Source of the DNA: Viola odorata
Taxonomy: Eukaryota > Streptophyta > Magnoliopsida > Malpighiales > Violaceae
NCBI GenBank assembly: GCA_963691705.1
Contig: OY829537.1
Span: 23,188,078 to 23,252,077, forward strand
Direction: 5' to 3'
Length of the DNA stretch: 64,000 nt
In this document: positions 12,164-22,030 of the stretch, in pieces
How the letters are laid out: every line of letters starts with the position of its first letter
How positions within the stretch are numbered: the stretch's first letter is position 1
Notes under the pieces: generated by a model
The model's database searches: none
Told to the model about the DNA's origin: nothing
Seen by the model: the letters and a program-made list of their open reading frames with translations, nothing else
Position numbers and translations under genes: made by a program

Positions 12164-12588
12164 ATGGATTTTGGGCATTGAGGATAGATGCTCGCAGTAC
12201 GAAAGAGCTTATTTTTCTTGATCAGTTTGCGCAACAAACATAACTGAGCCAAGAAGCTAACCGTTTAACGTGTAGATTCCTTCCAAATATGTTGTTGAAG
12301 GATGAGTTTTGAGATGTGTATAACCAACTAGCTTAGGACATGAACTTGCAAGAACAATGGATTGTTTTAGATACTGTACATTAATGTTTCAGATATTTTT
12401 GCTCAGTAAACTTGTACCAAAATGCTTGATGTACTCAGTAGATTTGCAGATGAAAAGGATTATATTAATTCTTTGAATAATATAATTCGCTTTTTTTGTT
12501 TACAAAGGAAAGAAAAATTATAAATATTATCTTGTTGCACCAGTTACAATAATCACTAATCTAAAAAAAAAAGAAAGAAATGATATTA

Positions 12589-13961
12589 CTAGGCTGCAAA
12601 ATCAACATCAGAGACTTCTAAGGACTTTGTGGACACCTATTGGGTTTACACTCGACTTGAACGCGTTTCCTTCAATGTACCTGCAACAATATCAACTCAA
12701 TCATAAACCACTAAGCAACAATACATAAGCCTCCATGTCTTCGGGGTGAATGAAACTCGCATTTCTTTCCAGAACGGATGTTTATAAAAGGCATCCGGGA
12801 TTCTCCCTGAAAATTGGTTGTGATCAAGGTACCTGCCATACAATAATAAATCATCTTCAAAGCAAATGGAAGAAACAAGTATCCATCCACGAAGGCAAAC
12901 AACATCTAGCAATGTATTAAGTGTGTTTGAGAAGATGATTGGTCATTCAAATAGCTGGCACCAATAAACTTATATTTTCCTAGGTAGTTAGACACGATTC
13001 AGCATAATCTCTCTGAGAAAATGTAATCATATCCTTGGTTCCTTTTACGGCCTAAATAATTGGGAGAAAAACCTATACTAAGATGAGGCGTCTTTTCCTT
13101 CATAGACATGTTCCTCTGCAAACATTAGAAACTAACCTTTTTCACCAACTTTATAACTTTCTAGGATATCACATATAACTTCATCCACTGACATATATAT
13201 TGCTAAAGATAAAAGGTTCTAAGAGTCCCACGTAACATTTAAGGGAGAATCAAAAGGAGAGGAAAATTACAAGAAACTTACTAGTGAGTCAATCTTGGTA
13301 TACGAGCAAGAGCAATGGGTATTATCCCAATCATTTTGTTGTATGACAGGTGACTGTGATAAACAAAGCAGCCGTAAAAGAACGGTAACCAAGCTAGAAG
13401 ATGATTTTCCTCACCTAAAGTTCATTTGGAAAAGAGGAAATAATGAAAATGAACTGAACTTATAAGATTTCCAGGTTGGTCAAGTTTGCAAGTTGACAGG
13501 GACTCCTCCAGTGAGGTAATTATTATTTATATCGCCACAAATTAGAATCACAAACATAATTAATTAAAATTTTCACCAAAAAACTATCAATGAGCAATCA
13601 TACATTTGACCGATTGAATGAACTTACAGGTTGCAAAGTGAAGGAAAGCAACCTTCGATGCGGATTAGTTCCCTTATAGTACCCACCAAATGATTGTTGC
13701 CAACATCCCTACCCACATTACATATCAAATGTACAATCAGAAACATCCAAACAATAATGCTAACATCAAGTAGAAGACAAAGCAATACTGAGAAAATGAT
13801 GGAATGTTACAACTTACAAGTGCTTAAGATTTTGCAAAGTCCTCAATTCTGCAGAAATTCGGCCAACGAAGCGATTCTCATGCAAATAAAGATAGCGCAA
13901 CTCAGGAAGATTTGCAAGCTCCTTAGGAATTTCTCCTTTGAAATTCTTGAAGCTTAGATAT
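12589..13961 (-). pseudogene. LRR protein gene, 3' half, multiply disabled
   Basis: Exons each holding one or two leucine-rich repeats are readable on the minus strand: 13961-13818 (GEIPKELANLPELRYLYLHE, then NRFVGRISAEL), 13708-13628 (DVGNNHLVGTIRELIRIEG), about 13530-13458, about 13355-13286 (LSYNKMIGIIPIALARIPRL), 12833-about 12765 (YLDHNQFSGRIPDAF) and 12681-12589 (YIEGNAF...NPIGVHKVL). The gene type is a secreted or membrane LRR protein with one repeat per exon. Lesions: the third exon lacks an AG acceptor, carries a 1-bp deletion that brings TGA into frame, and its donor reads ATAAGT instead of GTAAGT; the fourth exon ends TA|GT, which gives TAG with the next exon; the fifth uses GCGAGT; the last has a 1-bp insertion before the conserved end VSDVDFAA. 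All 5' exons are absent. Confidence 0.85.
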
Positions 13962-14024
13962 CTGTAAAATTTTGCTTCTTCAGTTACAAACAATAAAAAT
14001 TCTAAATAATATCTAACTATTTTG

Positions 14025-14456
14025 GGGAGTGACCACGGTGGTGGTGGTGCAGCAGCCGTAGATCTTGGGTGATGCCGAGACTAGTGGCAGTGGGGGTGGG
14101 CTTCGGTGGTGGTCGGTGGCGCATCAACAATTGTGGAAGAGAGCTGAGGCGAGAGTTGGTGACGGTGAAGGGGAGTGACCACGGTGGCGGTGGCGCAGAA
14201 GCCGTAGATCTTGGGTGATGCCGAGAGTGGTGGCAGTGGGGGTGGGCTTCGGTGGTGAGCGGTGGCGGTTGTGAAAGTCAGCTGATGCGGTGACAATGGG
14301 TAATGGAGGAGGGAGGAGGAAAATGGGCAGATGAGAGAAAAGTGAGAGAATGAGATGAGTAAGAGTGGTAATTTCGTAAATAAAATTAAATATGAAAATG
14401 AGATTGGAAGCTGATTTGGAAGGATGATGTGAACAGCCACGTCCTTCGGTGCGGTA
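14025..14456 (-). repeat. Right arm of the large inverted repeat, with internal tandem duplication
   Basis: The part 14290-14445 is the inverted counterpart of 11030-11170. The part 14025-14270 is a tandem duplication with period about 146 bp: both units start gggagtgaccacggtgg and share gccgtagatcttgggtgatg and gtgggggtgggcttcggtgg. The units differ at roughly ten places. It is rich in CGGTGG and GGTGGT words and has no convincing ORF. Confidence 0.75.
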
Positions 14457-14464
14457 ATTCGGGC

Positions 14465-16319
14465 TAGGGGTGAGCTCGGATCGGAGGATCCGACCGATCC
14501 GATCCGATCCGATCCGAACTCACCCATCCGATCCGATCCGTTCCATTTTCGGATCCGGTTCGGAGGGGGCTGTCGGAATCCGATCAGTTTCGGATTCCGA
14601 CGGTCGGATTATCGGAATCCGACGGATTCCGATAATCCAAATGGTTTAATGATACCCCTACACCCAACTCAATCCCAAACCCAACCGAAACAAATCCCAA
14701 TCGTTCACAGCCGCCGCACAGCCGCTCCCTCTCCCATCACCGCCGTTGCTGCACCCTCTCCCATTAAATCCAATCCATACACCAAATTAAACCCAACCCA
14801 TACACTAAATTAAATCAATTCATCGACCAAAACCAAACCCAAATCCAGCATCAACCGCAGCCGAACCAAATCTCCTCCACTGCCACTACCGCTGCTCGCC
14901 ATCGCGGCTGCCCACCGCCGTGCTTCCATCGCCACCGCTGTTCGCCGCTGGTGTCCGCCTGCCAACCGCCGCAGCCACCAGTTTCCCAGCCGCGCCACAC
15001 CGCCTCTTGGCCGGAAAGAACAAAAGCAAAGAAAAAGAAACAAAGGAAAAGAAAAAGGAATAGAGAAAGAAGGAGAACGGCTGCGTTGCAGCCATAAAAT
15101 TAAAAAGGAGAAGGAATGAAATAAAAGAAAGAATGAAGGAAGGAAGGAGATAAGGGAAATAAGAGGGGTTGGGCTTCGGCCCAACCAAGGAAATAAAGGG
15201 GAGAATGGGTTGCCGCCCAACCAAAGAAAAGAAGGAAAAATGGGTTGCGGCCCATGAGAAAAATAAAAGAAATGGGCTACGACCCAAGCCCTTTTAATAA
15301 AATCGTGTACTAACTTTTTCTTCATTTTTTTTGCAGGTACCGAGTCTGCGATTACCATCCCGATTAAATGTAAATATTAAAATATCGAATATGATTTACG
15401 AGCCTAACATATACACATGACGATTTTTTAAGTATAATCGTGCTTCATAGTAATACGATTAGATCTCTTACATCTAGAGCTTCAAAATTAACATTTTTAC
15501 AATACAATACTTAATTAGTTATAATTAACTCAAGTAAATATTGATATTGAACATTTGAATTATACAATTAACTCAAGTAAATACTGATATTTTAGTATGA
15601 TAAATCTTTACATGTTATGATACAAAAAGAGTATGTTTATTTTAGTACGTTTATTATAACATGTAAAAGATTAAAATGACTATATATTAATAAATAATAA
15701 GTATTAGTATATTGAAACATAAAGAGTACGTTTAACAAATATTAAAGAATGGAATATGACTTATGTTATGTGTATTGAACACTTACATTTAGAGTTTCAA
15801 AGAAATTAGTTATCGCAAGCTCCGTTAGAACAATGTGTTTAATTTTAATTTTAATTGATAGTATAATGTTATGACTTATGCTTTTTTCCTTATTCTCCTC
15901 ATTTAAAATGTTATGTAAAAAATGTTAACTTTAATTGGTAGTATATTTTTTCCTTATTCTTCTTATTTAAAATGTTATACATATAATTTTAATTTTAATT
16001 GGTAGTATGTTTTTTCCTTACTCTCCTTATCTAAAATGTTATGTATATAATTTTAATTTTAATTGGTAGTATGCTTTATTTAAAATGTTATGCATATAAT
16101 TTTAATTTTAATTGGTAGTATTTAAAATTTATAATTATGATCGAAAATCCGAAAAAAATCCGAAAATCCGACCGAACCGATCCGAAACCGAAGGTGTCGG
16201 ATTGGTTTCGGATTCCCTGTCAAAAAATCCGAAAAAATCCGATCCGAAAAAATCCGAATCCGAAAAAATCCGATCCGAACTCGTCGGATTCCGATCCGAA
16301 ATCCGAACGCACACCCCTA
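14465..16319. mobile_element. Non-autonomous hAT element, 1855 bp
   Basis: The element begins TAGGGGTGAG and ends GCACACCCCTA, and it is flanked by a perfect 8-bp duplication attcgggc (14457-14464 and 16320-16327), the hAT hallmark. Both ends carry dense arrays of the hexamer ATCCGA and its complement (14475-14640 and 16140-16310), like subterminal transposase-binding repeats of hAT elements. The interior has a C-rich part (14640-15300) with repeated GGGTTG(C)GGCCCA-type words at 15175-15295 and an AT-rich tandem array (15838-16123). No transposase is encoded. The long minus-strand ORFs at 14810-15358 are low-complexity and not credible genes. Confidence 0.9.
15838..16123. repeat. AT-rich tandem array inside the hAT element
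   Basis: About four to five units of 55-75 bp, each containing taattttaattggtagtat followed by a ttttttccttattct tract and atttaaaatgttat(g)atata. Units degenerate outward. No coding content. Confidence 0.8.
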
Positions 16320-16327
16320 ATTCGGGC

Positions 16328-17030
16328 ATCTAATTTTGTAAATTTAGCATTTTTCTTTTTCTTTTATAAATGGAAATTGCAAAATCCATCTTTTTTCAAA
16401 CATAACTTTGTAAACACTTTTTTTTGGAGCTCTTGTTTTTTAAAAATTGGATTAAAACTAAAAATTGTTTTTTTTATGGACGTAATAGTAATTTAAAACC
16501 ATACTTTTGTAAGATTTTCTCTACTCTCAATTTTTTTTCTTTTAAAAGTATGATGATGATACTGGTCTAGATAGTAGTAGATTTGAAGCTAGAAGACATG
16601 AACTCAAAGTTGGGAAGATCATCCATCAACCAAGAGAAAGAAATGGACATGTAGCATCGAGAAGGAAATGAAAACAGATCATGGTTAGAATCATGCCCAT
16701 GAGCGTACCCACGAAACGAAAGAGTGACAGAAATACAAAAATGAAGGATTCATAGGCACCCTCATACTCATGAGACTTCCCATGAAACCACAACGGAGGA
16801 TTAGAGAATTTTAAAGTTTTTTAGTCGTTGTAGCTTTGCTCTAGAAAGGTCTAAATTTGTATTAATCCCTATCATCATTGTGATACACACTGAACAAAGC
16901 GGTAGTTGATCAAGACAATGGCACGTCCCACAAACCTTTTAGAAATCAGAAAGTTAATACTATTATGTGTCTTTTGTCCTAACATCAATCAAAGCTATGT
17001 GCGCGTCATCGATGCCACATAAATTCCCCG
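16328..17030. other. Intergenic; no gene seen
   Basis: AT-rich DNA upstream of the dehydrin promoter. No supported ORF or repeat boundary was found. Confidence 0.5.
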
Positions 17031-17244
17031 ACCGACCTCCTGAGTCTGTGCTGCTGCTCATCTTATCCCTCTTATCGCCACCAGCCATTAGCATGCAACA
17101 CTCGTCTTCTTAACACCACGCCGCGTATTACTATAACCGCTACGTGGCAGCCCAACCACTCTCGTCCCGCCGCGTATCAGTACCGACAGGAAAAAAGTAG
17201 GCACGAGCTTAATTAACCAACTCCTCTTCAATTCCCTTATATAA
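17031..17244 (+). promoter_or_regulatory. Dehydrin promoter: DRE, ABRE and TATA motifs
   Basis: ACCGAC cores (DRE/CRT, the DREB/CBF target) occur at 17031 and, in the stronger form TACCGACA, at 17181-17188. A TACGTGGC ABRE (the ABF/AREB target) is at 17141-17148. A 10-mer CGCCGCGTAT is repeated near 17119 and 17169. TATATAA is at 17238-17244, about 115 bp before the ATG. The set predicts induction by ABA, drought and cold, as is usual for Y-SK dehydrins. Sites are assigned by motif only. Confidence 0.7.
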
Positions 17245-17357
17245 AGCGTAACAATCCACTCGCATTTTCAACATCATCCAACCTACTTTATTAATTGATT
17301 CCATCTTCTTAAGCAAAAAAAAACTGTTTTAGTTCATCTTTGTTTTAGGAAATTAAT

Positions 17358-18227
17358 ATGTCGTACCAGCAGCAAGATCAGTACGGGAACCCAATTCCTC
17401 AAGTTGATCAGTACGGCAACCCCATCCACCACACTGGTCCTACCGGCGGTGGGTATGGAGCCACCGAGGCGGCTGGCTATGGAGGGGGCCATACTGGCGG
17501 ATATGGAGCCGCAGAGGGGGCTGGCTATGGAAGTGGCCATACCGGTGGTGGCGCCGGCTATGGAACCGGCGAAGGGGCTGGCTATGGAGTTGGCCACACC
17601 GGTGGAACCGGGGCAGGGACTGGGTATGGAGGTGATGTAATGGGGATGGGACATCATGACAGGAAGGAGCATCATGGAACACTTGGTGAGAAGCTTCATC
17701 GCTCTGGAAGCTCAGGCTCTAGCTCCGTAAGTAACTATCTAATTAATCTTATCATACCAAGCAAACCTGATTTATCTTTGAATAAAGATCGATTTATGGT
17801 TAAATTAGTAACCAATCATAGCAGAATAAGATTAGCTTTTGGCGATCATTATCATCTAAGATGAGTTTCTAATGCTCAAATGAGATCTACTTTTGGTTAG
17901 ATGATGTTGAAACATTGACCATGATAATATGGGGATCAACCACAATCATGCTCGAATAACATCATTTTTTGGTTAGATATATATTTATGTTTGATTGTGC
18001 AGTCCGAAGATGATGGACAAGGAGGGAGGAGGAAGAAGGGGCTGAAGGAGAAGATTAAGGAAAAGATGCCAGGTCAGCACAACACCACCCCCACCACTAC
18101 CCCGGCTACGGGCGCAGGCGCAGGGGGTTATACCCATTCCGGGACGACGGTGTATGATCAGGAGCAGCACCCTGAGAAGAAAGGAATAATGGAGAAGATC
18201 AAAGAGAAGCTCCCTGGTCACCACTAG
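17358..18227 (+). CDS. DHN: Y2SK2-type dehydrin (LEA group 2)
   Basis: Exon 1 is 17358-17726 and exon 2 is 18003-18227; the intron is phase 0 with GTAAGT and AG, placed inside the serine tract as is usual in dehydrins. The product is 197 aa. Two Y-segments ([16 protein letters not shown]) lie within residues 7-23. Four Gly/His/Thr-rich phi-segment repeats of the GAGYGxGHTGG type follow (residues about 29-95). The S-segment is [11 protein letters not shown] plus SEDD at about 113-127. The two K-segments are [14 protein letters not shown] (mid-exon 2) and [14 protein letters not shown] at the C-terminus. Dehydrins are disordered cytosolic or nuclear proteins; the K-segments form amphipathic helices on membranes during dehydration. 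It is intact. Confidence 0.96.
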
Positions 18228-19305
18228 GATCATTATCACGTGTATATGTATCTATACATAATAATATGCTTAACTAGGACTCCTAGCTAGTCATATGGAC
18301 TAGGGTGTGTGGCTGTGATCATGTGCTTGCTTAATCATGTATTTAATGTCTGCATAATTAAATAAGTGGTGTATATCCAGCCATGTAGCTGGAACATGTC
18401 GCGTCCTGTTTTGTGTTTGTAATCCTACAGTTTCCTAATTTACATGTGTCCTATTTTGGATACACATGCTATTTTGTTCCCCTTCCTTATCCGTCTTGAG
18501 CAGTTTTCTCACCAATAAGCCCACTCCAAGATGAGTGCGCTCCTATTTCAACTTCAAGAGAGCACTCATTGTCACATACGTGGGAGAATAATCATCTATC
18601 ATCTGTATAATCAATAAGTGACATATATGTGGCCTTAATAATCTCTCTGTATACATGATAAGTGGTATGTGTGGTCTAATAAATAATCTCTCCCTGTATA
18701 CGTATTTTGATATTCGCAATGTTCTTTCTACTCAAGAACTGTGTGTCATAAATGAAGACCATCAAACTGGAAACGAATGTAGAGTTTAAACTAAAAGTTT
18801 TGTCATTCAAAAAACTTGGATCCAAAGGAATGAGTAATATATCTTAAGTTAGTGACCTCACCTCTGAGAGAGTGTGTCAATGATCAACTCGGCCAAAAGA
18901 ATGATTGAGCTCAGAATGAGTGCACCACTCTGATATCACAGCTCACAATTGGAGTGTCCTTTTTCCCATTTTTGTCAGAAACAAGAACGTCTCAAAGTTG
19001 CTCTTCTAGCATATCATCTCGGGTTTTGGTATCGTCAAGCAACAAGCCCACCAGTGTGACGAGAGATCCGCAAAGGCCTGAATGCCTGAGTCACCATTTT
19101 TCAGGAAAAGAATGCCCCATCATTGATGTTTGTTGGTGCTGCTTCCTTGCTCACATCAATAGATCATTTCATGAAGCAAGAAAATCCGTGCCCACCTTGT
19201 TCCGATGATGTTGAGAATTGATCAGTGCCATAGCTCGTCGAAAAGAAGCGAACATGTTTGGTCAATATATTCTTTAGAAAACATCCCAACTCTCTACTCG
19301 TTAGT
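18228..19305. other. Intergenic; no gene seen
   Basis: 3' UTR of the dehydrin is expected in the first 200 bp. An 84-codon ORF at 18954-19208 has no recognisable content. No transposon boundary is evident. Confidence 0.5.
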
Positions 19306-21303
19306 TCACCAGAAATCACTACAAGAACACCTCCCATGGCTGAAATGATGGAATCTCATGTTATCTCTCACAACAATGTCTCTCCCCATTACTCGAGACG
19401 CTCCACACATAACTAAGTGGCAATCCTCACACACTCTTAGGTTCTTCATAATCCTGAGGGGACTACCAGGATCAGTACAGATCAACCCAAATGCCAGAGC
19501 TAGCTTCTCACTATGGGTCATTAGTATACGTCTCTTTTCTTTGTCGCTTATGTTATATGGAACACAACTTAGGTTTGGCTGGTATCCATCAGCCTCCAAC
19601 CTATTTAGGAGATCCTCCAATGCATACTTAATCTCGCTGCTCCTTGGATGGGTCAAATCCCCTGCAAAGAACTCGTGCACGACACCTTCCTCTGTTTCAA
19701 CCCAGCTACACCCAGGATTCTTCTTTAGTCCCTTCATTCTCATCAATTTCCTTACTCTCATAACATCATACCACCTTCCAGCGGTTCCATATATACTACA
19801 AAGCAATACATAGTTTCCAATTGAATATGGTTCAAGTTCAAACAAGCGGTTAGCAGCAATAGTAGCAATCTCAGGGTTCCCATGGATTCGGCAAGCACCA
19901 AGTAATGCTCCCCAGACTATTGCATTATTCTGTACAGTCATTGTTTTAGATAGCTCAAGTGCTTCTTCTAATTGCCCAGCTCGTCCAAACAAATTTACCA
20001 TGCAAGCATAATGTCCAGTCGATGGTTTAACGCCATAAAGTATATCCATTGATCCAAAAATATACCGACCCTGTTCCACCATTCCCACATGACAACAGGC
20101 TGTGAGCACCCCAATAAGTGTAATCTCATTGGGTTTTATCTCAGTTTTCTCCATCTCATTAAACAATTTTAATGCATCATGAGCACAACCATGCATTGCA
20201 AACCCCATAATCATTGAACTATATGAATACACATTCCTCTCCTTCATAGCTGCAAAAACTCTGAAAGCATCCTTAACACTTCCACACTTTGAGTACATGT
20301 CAATCAGTGCCGACCCCACGACCACATTATAACTGCCACCAAAACCTGATTTATCTGCAACATCACGAATCCAATCAGCATATTTAACCACTCCTAGTTG
20401 TGCGCATGCAGAAATAACCCCAATCAGAGTAACCACATCCGTTTGAACGCCAAAACTCTGCATTCTCTCGAAGTACTCTATGGCCTCTCGTGGTTGTGCA
20501 TTCTGCGCAAAACCATTTACCATTGCAGTCCACGCCACCATGTCCTTTAGAGGCAATTTGTCAAACAGTTCAATTGCTTTGCTCATATCGCCATGCTTTG
20601 CATAGGCAACAATTAACTCAGTCCAGGAAATCGCATCTCTCGTAGGCATTTCATCAAATACTTTAAGCCCACACTCCAGCACCTCACATTGTATATACAT
20701 ATCAATCATTGAATTCCCAACAAACAAATCCTCACGAAACCCACCGACCAAAATAACCTGACCATGAAATTGCCTCCCTAAAAACACATCCTTTGAAGCG
20801 CCGCACGCCTTAAACAGCGCAGTGTAAGTAAACGACACCGGATCAATGCCGTCCTGTCGCATTAAAGTATAGAACTTGACGCAATCCATAAGCTGTCCTT
20901 GGACCGAATATCCACGAATGAGAGCAGTGTAAAGGAAAGGGTTAGGCTATCTGACATGGTCAAAGATGGAGCGAGGGTATGGGTCGATGGGGACGTTGAG
21001 TTTGGTGAGTGTGCGGACGAGTTTGGTGAGGACATAGCAGGATTGGTGAACGCCTTTAAGGAGGATGTGAGCGTGGATTTGCTGGGCTTGGGAGACGGAG
21101 GTGCAGGAATCAAGAGTGGAGATGAGGTGGTTTTCGAGGAGTCGGCGTTGGTGTGGGAGTTGAGAGAAGGGGATGAACGGTGGTTGTGACGGTGGAGGCG
21201 GCGGCGGCGGCGGCGGTGGTAGTTGGTGGTGTTGAAGTAATTGCTTGGGAATGTAGGCAAGGGAGGAAGTCGCCGCGGAAAATGGGCGCGCGAGAATCAC
21301 CAT
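19306..21303 (-). pseudogene. PPR-DYW organelle RNA-editing factor with one in-frame amber codon
   Basis: The single-exon minus-strand frame runs 666 codons from ATG at 21303 to the stop at 19306 and is interrupted only by TAG at 20949-20947 (codon 119), where the sequence reads FDHVR-stop-PNPFLYTALIRGY. A Gln codon (CAG) is the likely ancestor. The rest is intact: a Pro-rich N-terminal stretch encoded by a GGC/CCG microsatellite, about a dozen PLS-type PPR motifs, E and E+ motifs (PGCSWVETEEGVVHEFFAGD), and a DYW deaminase-like domain with HSEKLALAFGL (HxE), CEDCH and the C-terminal triplet DFW. Family members act in plastids or mitochondria in C-to-U editing. A downstream ATG at 20889 could give a 527-aa protein without the targeting peptide. 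It may be a recent pseudogene, a null allele or a base-call error. Confidence 0.88.
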
Positions 21304-22030
21304 GGTTCATTACTAATTTACAACATTGAGGAAGATGGTGGAAAATAACTGTAGTGGTCAGAACTCAGAACTTTTTGATTTTCTCGGTTCCCTCGGGAGA
21401 GAGACTAGCGGAGAAAAGCAATTTTTTACAACATTGCAAAGTTTTTTCTTTTAAAAAATGGTAAGAAAAGTATTTTTTTTTCTTTTAAAAAAGAGTAGAA
21501 AAGCAATTTAAAAAGTAGAAAATTAAATTTATTCTTTTGCAATATTACTAGTACTACCTTTTTAAAGTAAGATTCTTGTCACAAAAAAAAAAATATATAT
21601 ATTATTTATTAATTTATGGTTTTTACATACTTAACCTAGCAAAAAATTATTAATATTACGCTAAACAGAAGATTACTAGAACATCCTACATACTTTACCA
21701 AAATACCCTTACCCAATTGAGCGACCAACGATTTATCAAGGGATAACTCCAAAACTAATGACCCCAGGAAGCCCACGAAAAGGAACACTTGCACCCGTTA
21801 ATTGGCCAACCAATTCAAATAGAAGAGTTGGCCTGGTCGGCTTCCAGGTTGCTTATAATTTCGATGCCTAAAAGATACAACAATGCCATACATGTATATA
21901 CAATATATGAAAGGCCATACAACAACTTCGTCCACGCACAGAGAAGCAGCGCTGGCCAATATTACTAGACGCAGAATAGTATCCAAGATCCACCGTAGCA
22001 TACAGTAGGAACAAATACTGAGTCAGCACT
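21304..22030. other. Intergenic; no gene seen
   Basis: AT-rich promoter side of the PPR gene and the likely 3' UTR of EPL1. Homopolymer and AT runs at 21425-21620 only. Confidence 0.5.

Larger units (their letters stand above)
11018..14456. mobile_element. Candidate gene-fragment-carrying DNA element (Pack-type)
   Basis: Inverted arms at 11018-11270 and about 14025-14456 bracket remnants of at least two unrelated host genes: a PPR C-terminus and the 3' half of an LRR gene whose first retained intron runs straight into the right arm. An exon-like ORF also lies between them. This layout resembles Pack-MULEs. Against it, no 9-bp target duplication is visible at the arm ends, and other transposons abut both sides. 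The boundaries are provisional. Confidence 0.35.

Noticed and set aside
14810..15358. 182- and 133-codon minus-strand ORFs
   Set aside because: Low-complexity Phe/Ser/Leu-rich translations in overlapping frames inside the hAT element, without any domain.
17404..17682. Alternative-frame ORFs across the dehydrin
   Set aside because: Shadows of the Gly-rich repeat in other frames; the Y, S and K segments fix the real frame.
18954..19208. 84-codon plus-strand ORF
   Set aside because: Ser/Cys-rich translation without homology that I recognise and no supporting signals.
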